A stretch of DNA of 64,000 bases from Cordia subcordata. Its lineage: Eukaryota > Streptophyta > Magnoliopsida > Boraginales > Cordiaceae. Numbering within the stretch: the first letter of the stretch is position 1; each line of letters opens with the position of its first letter. Below, one piece after another: positions 47,922 through 61,029 of the stretch. The DNA is taken from contig JAPTOF010000006.1 in assembly GCA_028554755.1 (NCBI GenBank), positions 5,264,501 to 5,328,500 on the forward strand. The letters are read 5' to 3'. A program made the translations under genes and the position numbers. The notes beneath the pieces were generated by a model that did no database searches, was not told where the DNA came from, and saw only the letters and a list, made by a program, of their open reading frames with translations.

Positions 47922-50900
47922 TATTTGGACCATCTCAATTTCTTGGCAACAATAAGTAGTACCTTGAGATCACCAACATATACAAACTTCCAACCTTTGA
48001 GACCAGCTCGGACTGCAAGATCCATATCCTCCACTGTGGTACGATCTTTCCATCCTCCAGCTTCATTGAGTGCTGAAATCCTCCACACACCCGCAGTTCC
48101 TGCACCATTTGCTCCAAATTCTATTATATTGTTTGAGAAATCTAATAATGAAACATGGGGTTCCTCCGATAATCGGTTGATATTAGGTGAGGTCGTTTAT
48201 TATCTTAATTGTATACCGGCCTTAGACATATGAACAACTCAATTTTTTCAGAATAATTGTCTACTAGAGTTGAGACATAAGATAAGAATAGAATAAACGT
48301 GAATGGACGAGATTGGTGATAAAATTCACGTTAAATCTATGGTAGACAATAATTGGATTTATCTGAATGGTTTTGTTAGCAGAAGTTGAAAAGATTAGAA
48401 GCTTTCAGATTCTCTCTCTCTCTTTTTTTTTGACTTAGAATATTTCTAAGTTATATTAAATTATACTTGAGACTAATTCCTATCAGTTTAGGAACAGTGA
48501 AAGAAAAATCTTCCTAACAAATACACTTCCCGTGATTTGATAATAACATAGCTTACCGTTAAAGCCAAAAAACGCATGGGTTGCAGACCCAACTTCTTGC
48601 TCGACGATGAAATGGTAATCTAGCGACATCTCTTGCATCCTTGTCATCAAGCATTCGTCAGAATTAACTGGACGCCACCCCAAGGAAAAAAAAAAAAGGT
48701 TATCGCCATGATATTCACAAACTATTTTCGAATATATATATTTATAGCACTATTGTTATCAAATACTATGTTTTGTCATAAATATTTTACTAGTGCATGT
48801 CTAGTGGTCCTGAAATTGGCTTGCGAGAATTAAACGTGATAGATCATGCAACGCAAATAGTCCAGAGGCATCGATATCTTGTTACCAGAATTATACACTA
48901 CGATTTCTATACATGATTGTGAAATACTCAGAACACCTTAGCACATGCACTAGTCTTCACATCGACACTTGACCATCCACATGCACCTTTTTTGATGTTA
49001 CGACATAATTATCACAGAAAAGCCGAAAGGGTAACCGAAAAAATTGAACCCAACAAGCAAAATCGAGCAAGTTCAAAGAAAGCGACGTAAAAAGAAATGC
49101 TACACAATAACATTAATTAATTTATCGTTTCTTACGTTTGTTCTTAGTTGACTTGCTAACTTATTGTATTTTTATTTAATTTCTCTTCTGAGGTGAAAAG
49201 ATGTTAACGATTAAAAAGAGATAATATCTAACAACTACTACAAGAAATCAAGTTAGTAATGTTTAAGTTCTTAGAATTAGTAATGTTTAAGATCTTAGAA
49301 GTGCGACAAAATTAACAAGTTAAATTTGGTCCAAATATAAGGATTTTCAATGTAATTTAAAGTTGATGTTACACTTGGAACTGTTGCTAATTTTGTTAAA
49401 TTTGAAGACGTAGCAATAGTGTTTATTACAATTGGAAGTCTAGCTAATATAAGCATTAAGCAAATGAGTTTCAAAATTTTGTTACACATTGATAGGTAAC
49501 ATATTTATTTTTTAAATTTATATTAGTTTCACATTCAAACATAAATTTTTTTTTTTGCTATCTTTCAAAAAATAAATACAAAAACTCCAATATCATTATT
49601 ACGTTTAAAAACCTAACAAATATTTTGTTATATTAAAAGCGTAACTAGAATAAAAGTTATCATTTTACTATTGTTCGCTCACTTTAATCATAACAAGAAA
49701 TGCGTAACTATTGGCCAAAAATGTTTTAGTGAATGCTCGGATGTAAATCGTGACATTTACGTACCGAATTTCCAGCGAGCTTGAACAAGGCCAACCTCAG
49801 GGTTGTGGACAAGAAAGGGTATGGTGCGCCAAAGGAAGTCCGGCTCAGGTTGGAAATCGGCATCAAAGATGGCGACGTAGTCACACAGCTTCACGTAGCT
49901 GTGCTTCATTCCTTCTTTGAGCGCTCCGGCTTTGTAACCATTCCTGTTATCCCTAATCTCGTACTTAATATTCACGCCTTTGCTTGCCCATCTCCTGCAT
50001 TCTTGCTCCACCAAGGCCTGTTAATTAAATCCACGTTAATTAGGAGGATTAATTTGCTAATCAATTTTCTATTAGTCGTTAAAACTCATGTTGGCCATAT
50101 ATAGCTGAAAATAAGAGAATTGCCATAAAAAGTAAAATTAATGGTCCGCAACATTAAGATACTGACGCCCCCCTTAGGAAATATTAGGGTCCAGTCATCT
50201 TTTCTACTTTAAGGCGACTGAATCGACAAGTTTAATTTTCTTTCGAGTACTCTTTCACTTTCTTACCACTAGGGAAAATAGCACTTCTAAAATCGACAAC
50301 TCTTAAAAGTTTAAATTATTACATAATGTAAATTTGATCAGTTTAGTATATATTTTCAACAAGTCGTCCACCCACGTGTGAGGTAGGCTGTTGAGTTATA
50401 TATGCACAATAATATGGTATCGAGATTATAGTGGCAAGACTTATGTCTCGGATAATATTATTGTGCTTTTAGGGCCTTCTTTAAGAGCAAGTTTGTAAAA
50501 TTGTTGGAAAAACTGATTTGGATATGAACCTTGATTGCTGGATCTGTTGAATCGTCGAGCACTTGAATTATAATTCGATCAGCTGGCCAGGAAAGCCCAC
50601 ATGCAGCTCCAATAGACAGTTGATACACCTGCATGCAAGAAAAATAATGAATTAAACCACAAAATACATACATAAATATTGCATGCTTCAACATATGAAC
50701 TACTAAAAACTGCCAAATCTCAGACAGAAAATTTGAGTTTCAAATTGAGAGGGATTTGAGACGAGAAAGTTAACACGAATGAAGTTAATAAAAGTACCTC
50801 TCTTTCATTATACATTGGTATTTGCACCAACACCATAGGATAAGCTGAATTCCCAAGCTCCAAATCTTCCTTCAAGGGCTGCCATTTATGCTTCTTCTGA

Positions 50901-51127
50901 GGTGTTCTCCTGAATAACTTAATCAGGATGATCACAATGCCCATGTAAACTTTCTCCACGAATAGCATTGAGGACATGATTAAACACAAGGCCACCAGTA
51001 GTTTCACTAGTGGCACAATCAATGGAGCCTTAGCTTGCTGCCAGATTAATCCAACTTGGCTCGTAACGTTATCGCGGGTGCCTAGCTGAAAGGCCTCTGG
51101 GAAGATGTTGGACGAAAATCTTTCCAT
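46403..51127 (-). CDS. CSLA9: Glucomannan 4-beta-mannosyltransferase (CSLA9-type), 9 exons, 533 aa
   Basis: Exons 51127-50798, 50628-50530, 50017-49765, 48667-48557, 48099-47963, 47779-47666, 47551-47352, 47103-46909 and 46565-46403 total 1602 nt and close in frame. The 533-residue length equals Arabidopsis CSLA9 as I recall it. This GT2 enzyme polymerises (gluco)mannan from GDP-mannose and GDP-glucose in the Golgi. Seen in order: an N-terminal membrane segment (~35-62), Asp135/Asp136 in [12 protein letters not shown] at 195-197 ([10 protein letters not shown]), the acceptor-site TVEDMD ending at Asp291, QQHRW at 325-329, then several C-terminal membrane segments and the end VPNS. All catalytic signatures are intact. 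CSLA9 over CSLA2 is judged from overall similarity. Intron 5 contains a long AT microsatellite. Confidence 0.95.
47869..47913. repeat. (AT)n microsatellite in CSLA9-like intron 5
   Basis: AT dinucleotide run of about 44 bp, about 50 bp past the exon 5 donor on the minus strand. A B-box-like GGGTTCAAATCTC next to it (about 47822-47834) may be a SINE fragment. Confidence 0.9.
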
Positions 51128-51686
51128 TTTCGCAATTTTTTCTTTCAAATTTCCTGGGAAGAGAAGAAGGCCTTCAGCAGGCTTATAAGCAGTAGAGTTG
51201 TTAGTGTGCTGGCTTAAGAGTACGTATAGCAGGCTTATAAAGATTGTGATTTTTGGTGTGAATGTGAGTGTTGCTTTGCGAAAAGAACACGAATAAGCAA
51301 TTCTTGATTTTTGCTTCTGACCTACGCTATGCGATAATGCGAACGACTGGATTTTTCAGGTACACTCGATCAAGTCTGTTGCATGTTGAAACAGACCCAC
51401 AAGACCAAACCAAGAGAAAGCTTCCTCTATAAAGCCCAGGAAAATTCGTTACGTATCGAAGTGATGATCTGGGTTTGAATACTGAATATAAGTGGCGTAA
51501 GGTCCGAGGATTTTAAAGAAAAAATAAAAAAGAAAAAGATTGAAGTGAGAGAGAGAGAGGGGGAGAGTGATTAAGAGAGTATTATATTCTATAGACAGTA
51601 TAATCTCTCTGCTTTTAGTTTAAGCTCACTCTCTTCTTTTCTTCACCGTTTTTGTTGCTACAAGATTTGAAGGGCAAAAGGGTGAG

Positions 51687-51696
51687 ATATTTATAG
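51687..51696 (-). promoter_or_regulatory. TATA box of CSLA9-like gene
   Basis: The minus strand reads CTATAAATAT about 560 bp before the start codon. It is followed by a CT-rich stretch (51550-51640 region) typical of a plant 5' UTR. The leader may be long or contain an intron; this is inferred. Confidence 0.6.
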
Positions 51697-53649
51697 AGCA
51701 AAAAGATTAAAGACAAGATGGCTCAAATGGACAAAGACTGCGGAGCTGAACCAAGCTAAATAGAGTTGCTTTGATTGATTGTTTTATTTGTTAATTTGTT
51801 CGTTGATCAATTAGTAGATTGATGGCATGATGAGTCAACGACATAATTAATTTCCTTAATTAGTATGTTTATCGTACACCACTCTAGATTAGTTGTTTAT
51901 GTGTCATAATCATATGTTAATCAAGTGATCAGTGGCAGTTTTTCTGCGGATATTTTTATCTCTCTTAATTATTCTACCTAGCTGGTTCCTTTTTGTTCAT
52001 TTCTACAATCATAAGACCGAAGTAGTGGACGGATCTGAAATTTTGGTCCAATGAAAACTAAGAGAAGATCGATTTAATATATGCTCGTTACATGACTTTC
52101 AGTCACAATTAAATTATTTTTTAAATTAAAATATCTTAAAAATATATACATTCAAAAAAAAAAATTGAGAATTGCAGTCCCCACGCTCTTGAATAAGAGG
52201 CCGAGATTTAGACCTGTGAGAACAATTATTGAAAACGTGACATTCATTTTTAGGAGTGCGACTGAAGATCCCGAACGTGTAACGAGGCACAAGAAGAAAA
52301 TGCTTAATAATTTATTTCAGCTTCTAGAATGGTAAGTGGAAAAAAAACTAATATTTCGTAATGGGTTATTAAAACATTTAAAAGTTTAAATTTATAATAA
52401 AAAATATTAATATATTTATTTATTATATTTATACGTTTATGACATGCAGCTGTGATTTGTGACTTTTGTTGCCTTATGCGTACAAATCATATCCATCATT
52501 CTTGTGACAAGAAAGCTTTGTCATAATGGAAAAGTTTTAGTTGTACTAGATTGAGCTAGTTTAACAATGTTAAGTCCTAAAAAAACGTTGTTTTTAGCGA
52601 GGGATTGCACAAAAAAGAAGTAATGATATCACAACTATGCGAGACCATTTAATTAATTCAGTTTGACAAAATCGTAGATATTATTAGAACACATAAGGTA
52701 GTATCTGAATCACCTTTTTAGTTAAAAGACATTATCTTTAATTTGATTAATATTGTATATCCAATGATTATGGAACGCTTTTGCTTCATGGGTCGTGATA
52801 TGAACTGTCTTTCTAAACCATATCATATACATTTAATCATGCGAAAAGCAACATCTCATAATTAAGAAGGACTTCGACCTCGGTTGACATTGGGGTTCAA
52901 GCATAATCTCATAAACTACAAGATTCGTAATATTTTTCAGGATAAATTTTATCAAACTCTTCTATGGCTCAAAATAGGCACGAAACCCCTATTAGCTTAA
53001 AACATATAATATATTTGTCTAAAAAAATAAACGACACCTACATGTAGTCCTCAAATGTATAGTATAAATGGGTGTCGGTGCCTATTTTGAAATTATGAAG
53101 AGACTCAGTACAATTTACCCTATTTTATAGTTTTTCCTCGTAATATTATTTAATAAGAGAATTGCTCTAACCATCATCTGGTTAAATTGAGTACGCTGGA
53201 AATAATTGGGCAAACTTTGGAGATAAGATGGTTAATGGCGTGTTAGATAGCGGCGGGGTACGCTGTCCGGATAGAAAAGCTAGAATTACAGACAGAAAAG
53301 AGAAGTAATTGCGGCATCACACAATTCACCTCAATTTCTTATTGACTCCAGATTGAGACGTCAAGGTAGATGCCAGCCAGGCAACATATATTGCATCTAG
53401 GACACCGGTAGCCACCAGACAGTCTATGGCCTAGAACATACTAGCAAAACCGTGAAGGAGATGATTCTGATAGAAGCAATCAAATGCGTCCTTATTCACA
53501 AGGGTGATTCAATAATAGTGAATTGTGATTTAATAATCACGAATTGATGAAATTATTTTATTATAATTGATTTTTTTATAGCAATGAAAAAGAATCTTTC
53601 ATAAAGGTCTCTCATCATAAATTGAAATCGTTGAACATTTCCACCCTAA

Positions 53650-54190
53650 ATGTACTTTATTCCTATAAAGTGAGCCTAATCAATTGAACTAAAATGATTA
53701 AGACATATATCACGTACAAAACCAATATGAGAGAGTATTACAAATAAACTAAACAAAATCTCACACACAAAATCAATGTGAAAGGGTGTTAAAGACTTTT
53801 CTCAAAATGCTTAAGGTAATTTAGTGAATCCAAACCATTATTGTAAACTAAACACATATGAGCATTAGAAAATTTCCCCAAAATGCTTAAGACAATTTAG
53901 TGAACCAAAGCATTACAAATAGAATACATATCTTACACACAAAATCAACGTGAGTGGGCATTACAGAAAAAGACACAAGGATGTGGTGCCAAATACAAAT
54001 AGAACCACAATTGAGGACCAACAACCCAAGTCCTATTATAGGCTTGCCACCATATTGAGCCTAACCAACTGGCTCATAATGCTTTTGGCCTAAAACGCTT
54101 AAGCCACTAATAATAATAGTAGTGAATCCAAATTATTGTAAACTGAATATACATTTCACACAGAACTAGTATGGGAGGGCGTTATTGTCG
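53650..54190. repeat. Decayed direct repeats
   Basis: Recurrent motifs: AAATGCTTAAG...AATTTAGTGAA at about 53805 and 53880 (and AACGCTTAAG near 54093), and CACACAAAATCAANGTGA-G-GNGTTA-type stretches near 53710, 53765, 53940 and 54160. Units are irregular in length and diverged. Origin unknown. Confidence 0.6.
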
Positions 54191-55442
54191 GAATATTTTC
54201 TTTAAAGTGGGCTACCGTTAATTCTGAGTAGAGTCGGAAAAGGAAGATCGTAATCTAAAATGGTTAATAGTTTTCTTCAACAATAATAATTGCTCAAATA
54301 GGTTTGTGCTTCTACTATCAATTATGTATTTGAATTTTAAACTATAAATTGATGTACACGATTTTTATGTTGCGTTAAAATTAGAAGAGATAACATGCGC
54401 GTCAGACAAAACACAAACTCATATCCGCAAAGATTTCCGCTATGGGAGAATTTGTCCCATGATTAAGAGAGTTACACATATCGATCGTATATAGCATGGA
54501 ATATTTCAAATAAAATTGTTCATCATGCAAGAAAAGAGAATAAAAACTCTAACCTTTATCTGCTTTTTTAAGTTAGTACACAATGTTCAAAAATTTTTCA
54601 AGCAAACACCTAAGTAATATGCTCGATAGAAGCCTATATACCGACTGCGACCTGCTCCAGGTGTTCACAATTGTGCCTAATTAGCAGGTGAGAAGTCTTG
54701 GCATCATCACTGAACGATTGCAAAATAATTGTGGGGAAAAGTTCTAATTTCTCACGCCATACACGACTATGTTGTGTTTCAACCACAAATTCGTTGATCT
54801 CATTCAGCTATAAAAACGATGCACTTGACTTGTGAGGAGAAAGTCGTTAAATAGTCCTATTTTACAATATGTCACCAAGCATTAATTTTTACAAGAAAAT
54901 CTATACAGCTTTGTAAGAATATGGTTGCTTAACCGTGCCGATCAAAGGTAATTAATTAGACAGTGGAATTAATCAGAAGGAGGTGATGGTGCAGCCCACG
55001 AGACATGAAGTAGTGATGCACCAATAATGCTACCATAGTAATATTACGATATTATAAACGAAATTAATAATCAAAAAAAAGTGACGGTATTATCATTACA
55101 ACTTAACAAGCAAATGCAAATTAAATACTACAGCTACAAGCTTCTGAAGTCTTAAGCCATTAATTATCGCAAAGACGTTAGCCTCCTGGTGCACGCTCAA
55201 AGCGTCTGTTGAAAGCCACTGTTATCGAGACCAATTAACAAATTGATTTATATATATAGAAGAAAATGTTCCCTTTGATTCAAAAACTGATATCCACGGA
55301 ACAAGGTATAGGAAGGGTAAAAATTTACAAGTCTCCAACACTTACTCCCACCTACAAACAAAATTTTCCGAGCTATGTATGTGATAAACGAAATAACAAA
55401 AAACAAGAGTTCAACTCATACATGGTAATAGATCTAGTTTAC

Positions 55443-55444
<2 letters not shown>

Positions 55445-55475
<31 letters not shown>
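55445..55475. repeat. (TA)n microsatellite
   Basis: TA dinucleotide run of about 30 bp in non-genic sequence. Confidence 0.9.
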
Positions 55476-55478
<3 letters not shown>

Positions 55479-56309
55479 CAAATATGGAAAGACTCAATTA
55501 ACTGAAAACATATATAGCGATCGAGTTCAGGAAGAAGTCATAAGCAACGCGAGATTGTTATTTTTCTTTCTTAAATTCAAAGGTAGCAGCAATTGGCAAT
55601 ATAATTAATATTTAAACAAGTTGAGAATTGATTTTGAGACTTCTTGTACTCAAAACGAGAACAAACCATTAGACTATATATTTTGTTTTTAAAGAGAGCC
55701 GTTACCACGTAGCAATCTGTTTGGTATTAAGCAATATCGTTGCACCAGTATATATACATTGCTTCTCTAGTTTCTAATTTAATAAACTCTAATAGTAAAG
55801 GAAAATGATATCAGATACGATATTGTAATAAAACCAAGAAGGTACTCATCATGCGCTATCTTATTCGAGACGTGATACAACAGAAATACTACCTAGTAAA
55901 TCGTATTTATAATTATTATTCGTATAATGGCATGTTGCATCCTATAGAATATAGATGCATATTAATGTCGAATTACTGACAAGTTAACATTATATATATG
56001 ATCTGTATATGGAATTGCACAGTCATCTAATTCGGGACCAAAATCAATCTACTTGTCCAATTTTTTGACTAATTTATGACCGAAAAAATCAATTATAGTT
56101 GATTATGACTACATCAATTTCGAGTACTAAATTGATCGCTAATTAATTAGTACTCAATCATATAATATTGTCTACTTGTTATATTTGGTTGATCACTAAT
56201 TAATTATTGTAACTTTTTTTTTTCTTTTTTAATGGAAGAGTACTGGTGCACGGTGCTGCGAACACAGTGAAGTAAGATTCGCCTTCTCTAGACGAAAATC
56301 TTGTTCTAA

Positions 56310-56534
56310 GATTGGGCATATTTGGATTGGCTTTTTTAGATAAAAAAGTATTTTTTTTAAAAAAATAATCTTTTTACAATAAATATTTGAATTGGATTTT
56401 AAAAAAGATTAAGATTACGAAAACACTCAATTTCACTCTTTTAAAGCCAAAATTTCTAACATCTCAAAAGGCACTTGTTTCAAAAATTTTGAAAATTAAA
56501 AAAATACTTCTAAAAAGACAATTTAGATGAGTTC
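56310..56534. mobile_element. Degraded MITE of the GTTTGGATTGG family
   Basis: The left end has GGGCATATTTGGATTGGCTT near the TAA at 56307-56309; the right end reverse-complements to GAACTCATCTAAATTG before TAA at 56535-56537. TA-rich centre, no coding capacity. Confidence 0.6.
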
Positions 56535-58098
56535 TAAAGCACACCACTTAGAGCTTGTTCCATAGTCAATTTTTCATCTCGTACGAGATGCAACAAATAT
56601 TCTCTTCTAGGAGAATAATGTAAGCATTGTTCGCATTCGGTGGTAGCAAACAAAATGATAAATTGACTTGTTAAGAGCTAGCGTTAAAATAAGCAGTTTA
56701 CCCCCTAATTAGATAATTGTTCCTCCAACAAGACATTTTAATGCTTCGTAATTTGTGTTTGGGAATACAGGTGCAAGTTGAAACTGACTTTATAAAATTT
56801 GTTCATTTCATCCAAAAGAAAAATTGTAGGACGAGAGATACTAATGATTTAATTGTATCATAGCAAAATTCTTCAACATCTCTTGTATGGTAAGAGATTA
56901 AATTTTGTGTATAACAAAAATTTCATGCATTGGATGTCCAATCCTTATATATTATACCAAGAACAATACTCAAGTCTTATCGTCCTCCATTTCTGTATAG
57001 ACATGTACCGACTAATTCATATCCAACCCTCCTACCTTGTACATTTGGAGGGTTTGATAGAGAGAATTTCCTCCGGGAGCCCCCTCCTGCAACCCCTTAA
57101 ATTCTAATGGCCCCTGTCCAATCCCCCTCCTTCCTATCAGTGCATATAAATAAAAATATAAATACATAAAAATTAAAATAACGTATGTAATTAAAATAGG
57201 AAGATATATAAAAACAAAGATCTCTTAAAATAGGAAAGTTATTGAAATAAGACTGAACTAGAGTTGCTAAAATAAAATTTTAATTGAAAGTAAGAAAACT
57301 AGTGAGTAAAATTAAAATAAGGAGTCTCTAAATATAAAACAAATAAATCTAAAAATCTAAATGTAAGAAAAAGTTATAAATAAGCGGTTGGAGTTAACCT
57401 AAACTAGAAATGTAACTTAGCGCATTCACCTTGAGAAGAGTTTTCCTTCTTCAGTAATGATTCTTAATCTGATGCTATCCGCTAGCTTTGGTTCTTTCTC
57501 TTCTTCTTAGGTCGAGATGCATCAGCAAAAGACTGTCTGTCAACAAGATGAGAACCCTTGATTGCTTCATGAGCACATATAGAAAGTGAAATTCTTTAAA
57601 ATTCTTTTCATATGTGTATTTTCTTCCTTTTCCATATTCTCCCATCTATTTCATTTATGATTTTTCTGTCCATGATTATTTCATTTTACAAAAATGTAAA
57701 AGTTGTGATTAATGTTAAAAACATGCTAAAAATTAAATTTCACAAAATATTTTTATATTTTACCTTTACATAAATCGTAACAATTAACTATTAATAATAA
57801 ATAAAGATGTAAGAAATACTCAGTTACACTATTACCATTGAAGGTGTAGAAAACACATATAAGAAAGACTTATGCACATATGATTTAAGATTACAGACCA
57901 AAAGAAGAAGAATACAGTCAGTAACCAATGGCTTGTCTACAAATTCTTTAAACCAAAAGGACAAGCCGTAAGATGACCTAGACGATAGTCAAACAAAACC
58001 GTTCGTACAATAATCGTGCACATTTATTATTTGAGAAGACCACAGAATATGTAGACTGTAAAATAAAAGAAATTGATTATCAAGGAAGCTTCATCTAC

Positions 58099-59454
58099 CT
58101 TCTGATGATCAATTTATAGGAGGGACATAGGGATCTTTCTTTCCTTCAATAAGACATGGTAGTTGCTAGACACCTGATTTTGGAGTGCTTCACGGAAAAA
58201 CTCAAGCTCCTTTTGACTTATAACTCGGGTATTGCCTGTAAAAGCGTGTGAAAACACATCCAAATGTAGCAGGTTAATATATACCCCAGCAAAAGAGAGG
58301 GACACAGCACACACAGAGTTTGACAACATCGGCCTGCTAAAATTGGCATTTTTCAAGGGGCAGGGGCGAAAAAACTTTTCCATAGAGAAAAAGTTTCTTG
58401 TTTTGCAATAAATATTTCGATAAACTCTAGAAGAAATTCTGAAAAAAATAGTTAAATTATTTTTAGAAGTTAGAAATTTGAGCTTCTAAAAGAATTATTC
58501 AACAAATATCTTTCTAAAAGTTAATCCGAACAAGACACTTAATGGTACCTTTTGTCATATCATATGATAAGTATGCTGAAAAAGCTACTTAATGGTCATG
58601 GAATAAGCACAAACATCTATATTTATTTTCCTTTTTTTTTTTCTTTCTTTCACGAGGAAACAGAAAATATTTCCGTATAGTGACAGGCTCAAGAATTATG
58701 CTTTCGAATTTCACCACATTCCTAATCCAAAGGGCTCTGCAACCTTTTTCAAGCAATGATTTTGCAGCCCAAAGCTTTAATTTTCAACAGAACTCCTTTT
58801 CTTTTCTTGGAAATAAAGAATCTTATTAAAATGCACCAAGGGGTGAAGCTGAAGCCTTTAAAATATCAATCTATATGTTCTTGTATTCTATCTACGTTGA
58901 CTGTAATTAAAAGATCCTCTAGAGCCCGCTTGCACGAGCTTTTTTCATGATACAATTTTTTTAATTGTTTTTAATAAGTATTTGAATTAATTTTGCAAAA
59001 GAGTTAAAACTCTTAAAAGAGTTGGTCGACCAGAAAATTATATGAAATAAGAAAAAGTAAAATAAGATGATTTTTCACGAAAATTATGCTTAAACAACCT
59101 AGAAAATAAAATAAACATCAACTATAATCAATTTCAACAACCGAACGTAATTGAAACGTAATTCATAAAATAAGAAAATAATTAAAAAAAAAAAACTTAC
59201 GTACCAAACCAACGGCTGTCGGGTTGAATCCGAGTAGAAGGCAACTCTTTGGACTGTAGATCGTGCTTTACGATTTTTCCTTTGCTGTTACGCTTCGGCC
59301 TCGTCTTGTACATCTTGAGCCGCCGCACGGTGGCGGCGCTCCGGCCACCTCTAGCACTGGCGCCGCCTTTGCGCGCTTTGTTATCTCGGTTCACATCCAA
59401 CGAATGCTTCGGCTTTCCAGATGCCTTCACTGATCTATTTTTCTTCTTGCCCAT
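58099..59454 (-). pseudogene. NUG2: Truncated nucleolar GTPase 2 (NUG2/NOG2) gene, exons 1-2 only
   Basis: Exon 1 (59454-59205) encodes MGKKKNRSVKASGKPKHSLD... with RSAATVRRLKMYKTRPKRNS, the conserved NGP1NT start of NUG2, ending WFG. Donor G|GTACGT joins to exon 2 (from 58235), continuing NTRVISQKELEFFREALQNQ to ERKIPMSLL. There a TAA stop (58116-58114) interrupts a frame that then resumes IDHQK before donor GTAGAT at 58098. The family normally has Asn-Asp-His-Gln-Lys here, so the TAA-bearing codon looks like an insertion. The product would be 123 residues, versus roughly 550 for the family. No GTPase motifs (the circularly permuted G4-G1-G3 set) were found downstream. Family members act in 60S ribosome assembly. 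Likely a broken or partly deleted copy; assembly error is possible. Confidence 0.85.
58366..58537. mobile_element. Partial MITE-like sequence in NUG2 fragment intron
   Basis: The right end AATCCGAACAAGACAC and inner motifs AATTATTTTTAGAAG and AATATTTCGAT resemble the MITE family of this window; the left TIR is not clear. It lies in intron 1 of the NUG2 fragment. Confidence 0.4.
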
Positions 59455-59467
59455 AGCAAAATAGGCA

Positions 59468-59476
59468 AAACCCTAA
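59468..59476 (+). promoter_or_regulatory. Telo-box (AAACCCTAA) upstream of NUG2 fragment
   Basis: A perfect AAACCCTAA lies 14 bp before the ATG. Telo-boxes are common in promoters of plant ribosomal-protein and ribosome-biogenesis genes, which suits NUG2 and suggests that the original promoter came with this copy. Confidence 0.65.
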
Positions 59477-61020
59477 GTTTCGAATTTTTCTTTTTTTTTC
59501 CTTTACGAAAAACGTGTTTTTGTTTGCTATTTAATTTTAAGTTATCTCATTGACCAAAAAATAAAAAAATTTAAGTTCCCTCTAAGGGCAAAAAAGACCC
59601 AAAAAAACTTACCTCTTTTCTCTTTTAACTTTTATTTTACTTTTTATGACTTTTAAGCTCTTTAATAAGAGGAAAAAAAAATCCTACATACAAGTATCAC
59701 ATGCAAAAAAGAACGTACAAGTATCAAGTCACATCTTTATCATTTGTATGCTTATATTATGTATGTCATAAATTAAATTATGTAATTTAATTATATATTT
59801 AAAAGATAGATTATTGGGTTTAAATATATTTTTATATGCTTTTATTACGAATGTAATTTAATTATTGGGTTTACTGATATATTATTTTTATGTCCTTATA
59901 ATTTTAACAGTATACTTTTAATTTTAGTCTATTTTAATTAAACAAGTACATATTTATTTTTAAAACCGGAACTTCAGTGCAAACAACTAGAGAAAAACAT
60001 AAAACACGTGCGATACCGCCCAAAAACCACTGTATAATACTATAATTACATGTGAACAAAAATGGAAGAGGAAAATAAATTTACTTTGTTCAAATAATCT
60101 AATTAAAACCAAGTGAATATTATGCATGAGCTAATGCTTTGCGGCACCGCCTGCTTGCGATTTCTCCAGTGCTTTACGTAGTCACAACCCATCGCAACCT
60201 AGCGGAGTTTATTTCCGACCATATCCCTCCAAAACCCTTTTTCATATTCATTCATTATTATGTAAAAGATATATTGAGAATTATACCCAAAAAATATCAG
60301 GGATAATTAAAAATTTTGACACATTGACTTTTTCTCTTTTAATTCAAAAGGAACTTTTATAGTCCGATAATATATATATACAATGAGAATTGATATTAAA
60401 ACTTTTCACACATCAACTTTTCCTTTCCGTTGCTAAAATCACAAATTATTGGGAATTACAAAAAATCCTTCCAATAGAAATCATGGAGGAATTCTTCTTC
60501 CCTATATTTAGTTTTGAACTTTCCTCTTTTCTTGAAGTGAATGTAAAGGAAGGTGTTAAGGAATGAAAATTATATTGATGCATAGAATCCGTGATCTGCT
60601 TGAATTATGGATGGTCAAATTCCAATGATTGATTTTCCATTTTCGTAGAAATATAAAATAGGTGAAATACAAATATATAAGCTTAATTTAGGATCCAACT
60701 GATCCTTTGCATTGTACATGCATTAAAGTACTGGAGACAACTTTACTCAAAAAGGATCCGAATCCAACTAATTGGGGGATCAAAGCACCGGTACTTGCCT
60801 GAAAGTAGTGTGCTGATTCCTTTGCCTATGGAATTTCTCCATTACCGGGTGAACTCAACATAATTTCTTCGCGGTGAGATTTTTACGATACCTGGAGGAT
60901 CTGGATTTCCTTCAATAATTCAATCAAGTCTCTATTTTCCTTCTGAATGCAGCAGAGCCTTCTTCATACTAAGCCTACGCCTTCTGACCACAAAAATGTT
61001 ATTTAAATAACATATATTCC
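59477..61020. other. Intergenic, no gene seen
   Basis: AT-rich; a somewhat GC-richer patch near 60130-60230 has no recognisable coding or RNA content. Confidence 0.45.
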
Positions 61021-61029
61021 TTCAATTAC

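Larger units (their letters stand above)
51700..58098. other. Intergenic, with decayed repeats and a MITE
   Basis: No intact gene is seen. It includes a decayed repeat block (53650-54190), an AT microsatellite (55445-55475) and a MITE (56310-56534). A short minus-strand open segment at about 57484-57535, after an acceptor-like TTGACAG, encodes QSFADASRPKKKRKNQS and a stop; it might be a stray basic C-terminal exon, unproven. Confidence 0.45.

Noticed and set aside
47859..48233. Frame made of Tyr-Ile repeats and intron sequence
   Set aside because: Created by the AT microsatellite; overlaps CSLA exon 5 on the other strand.
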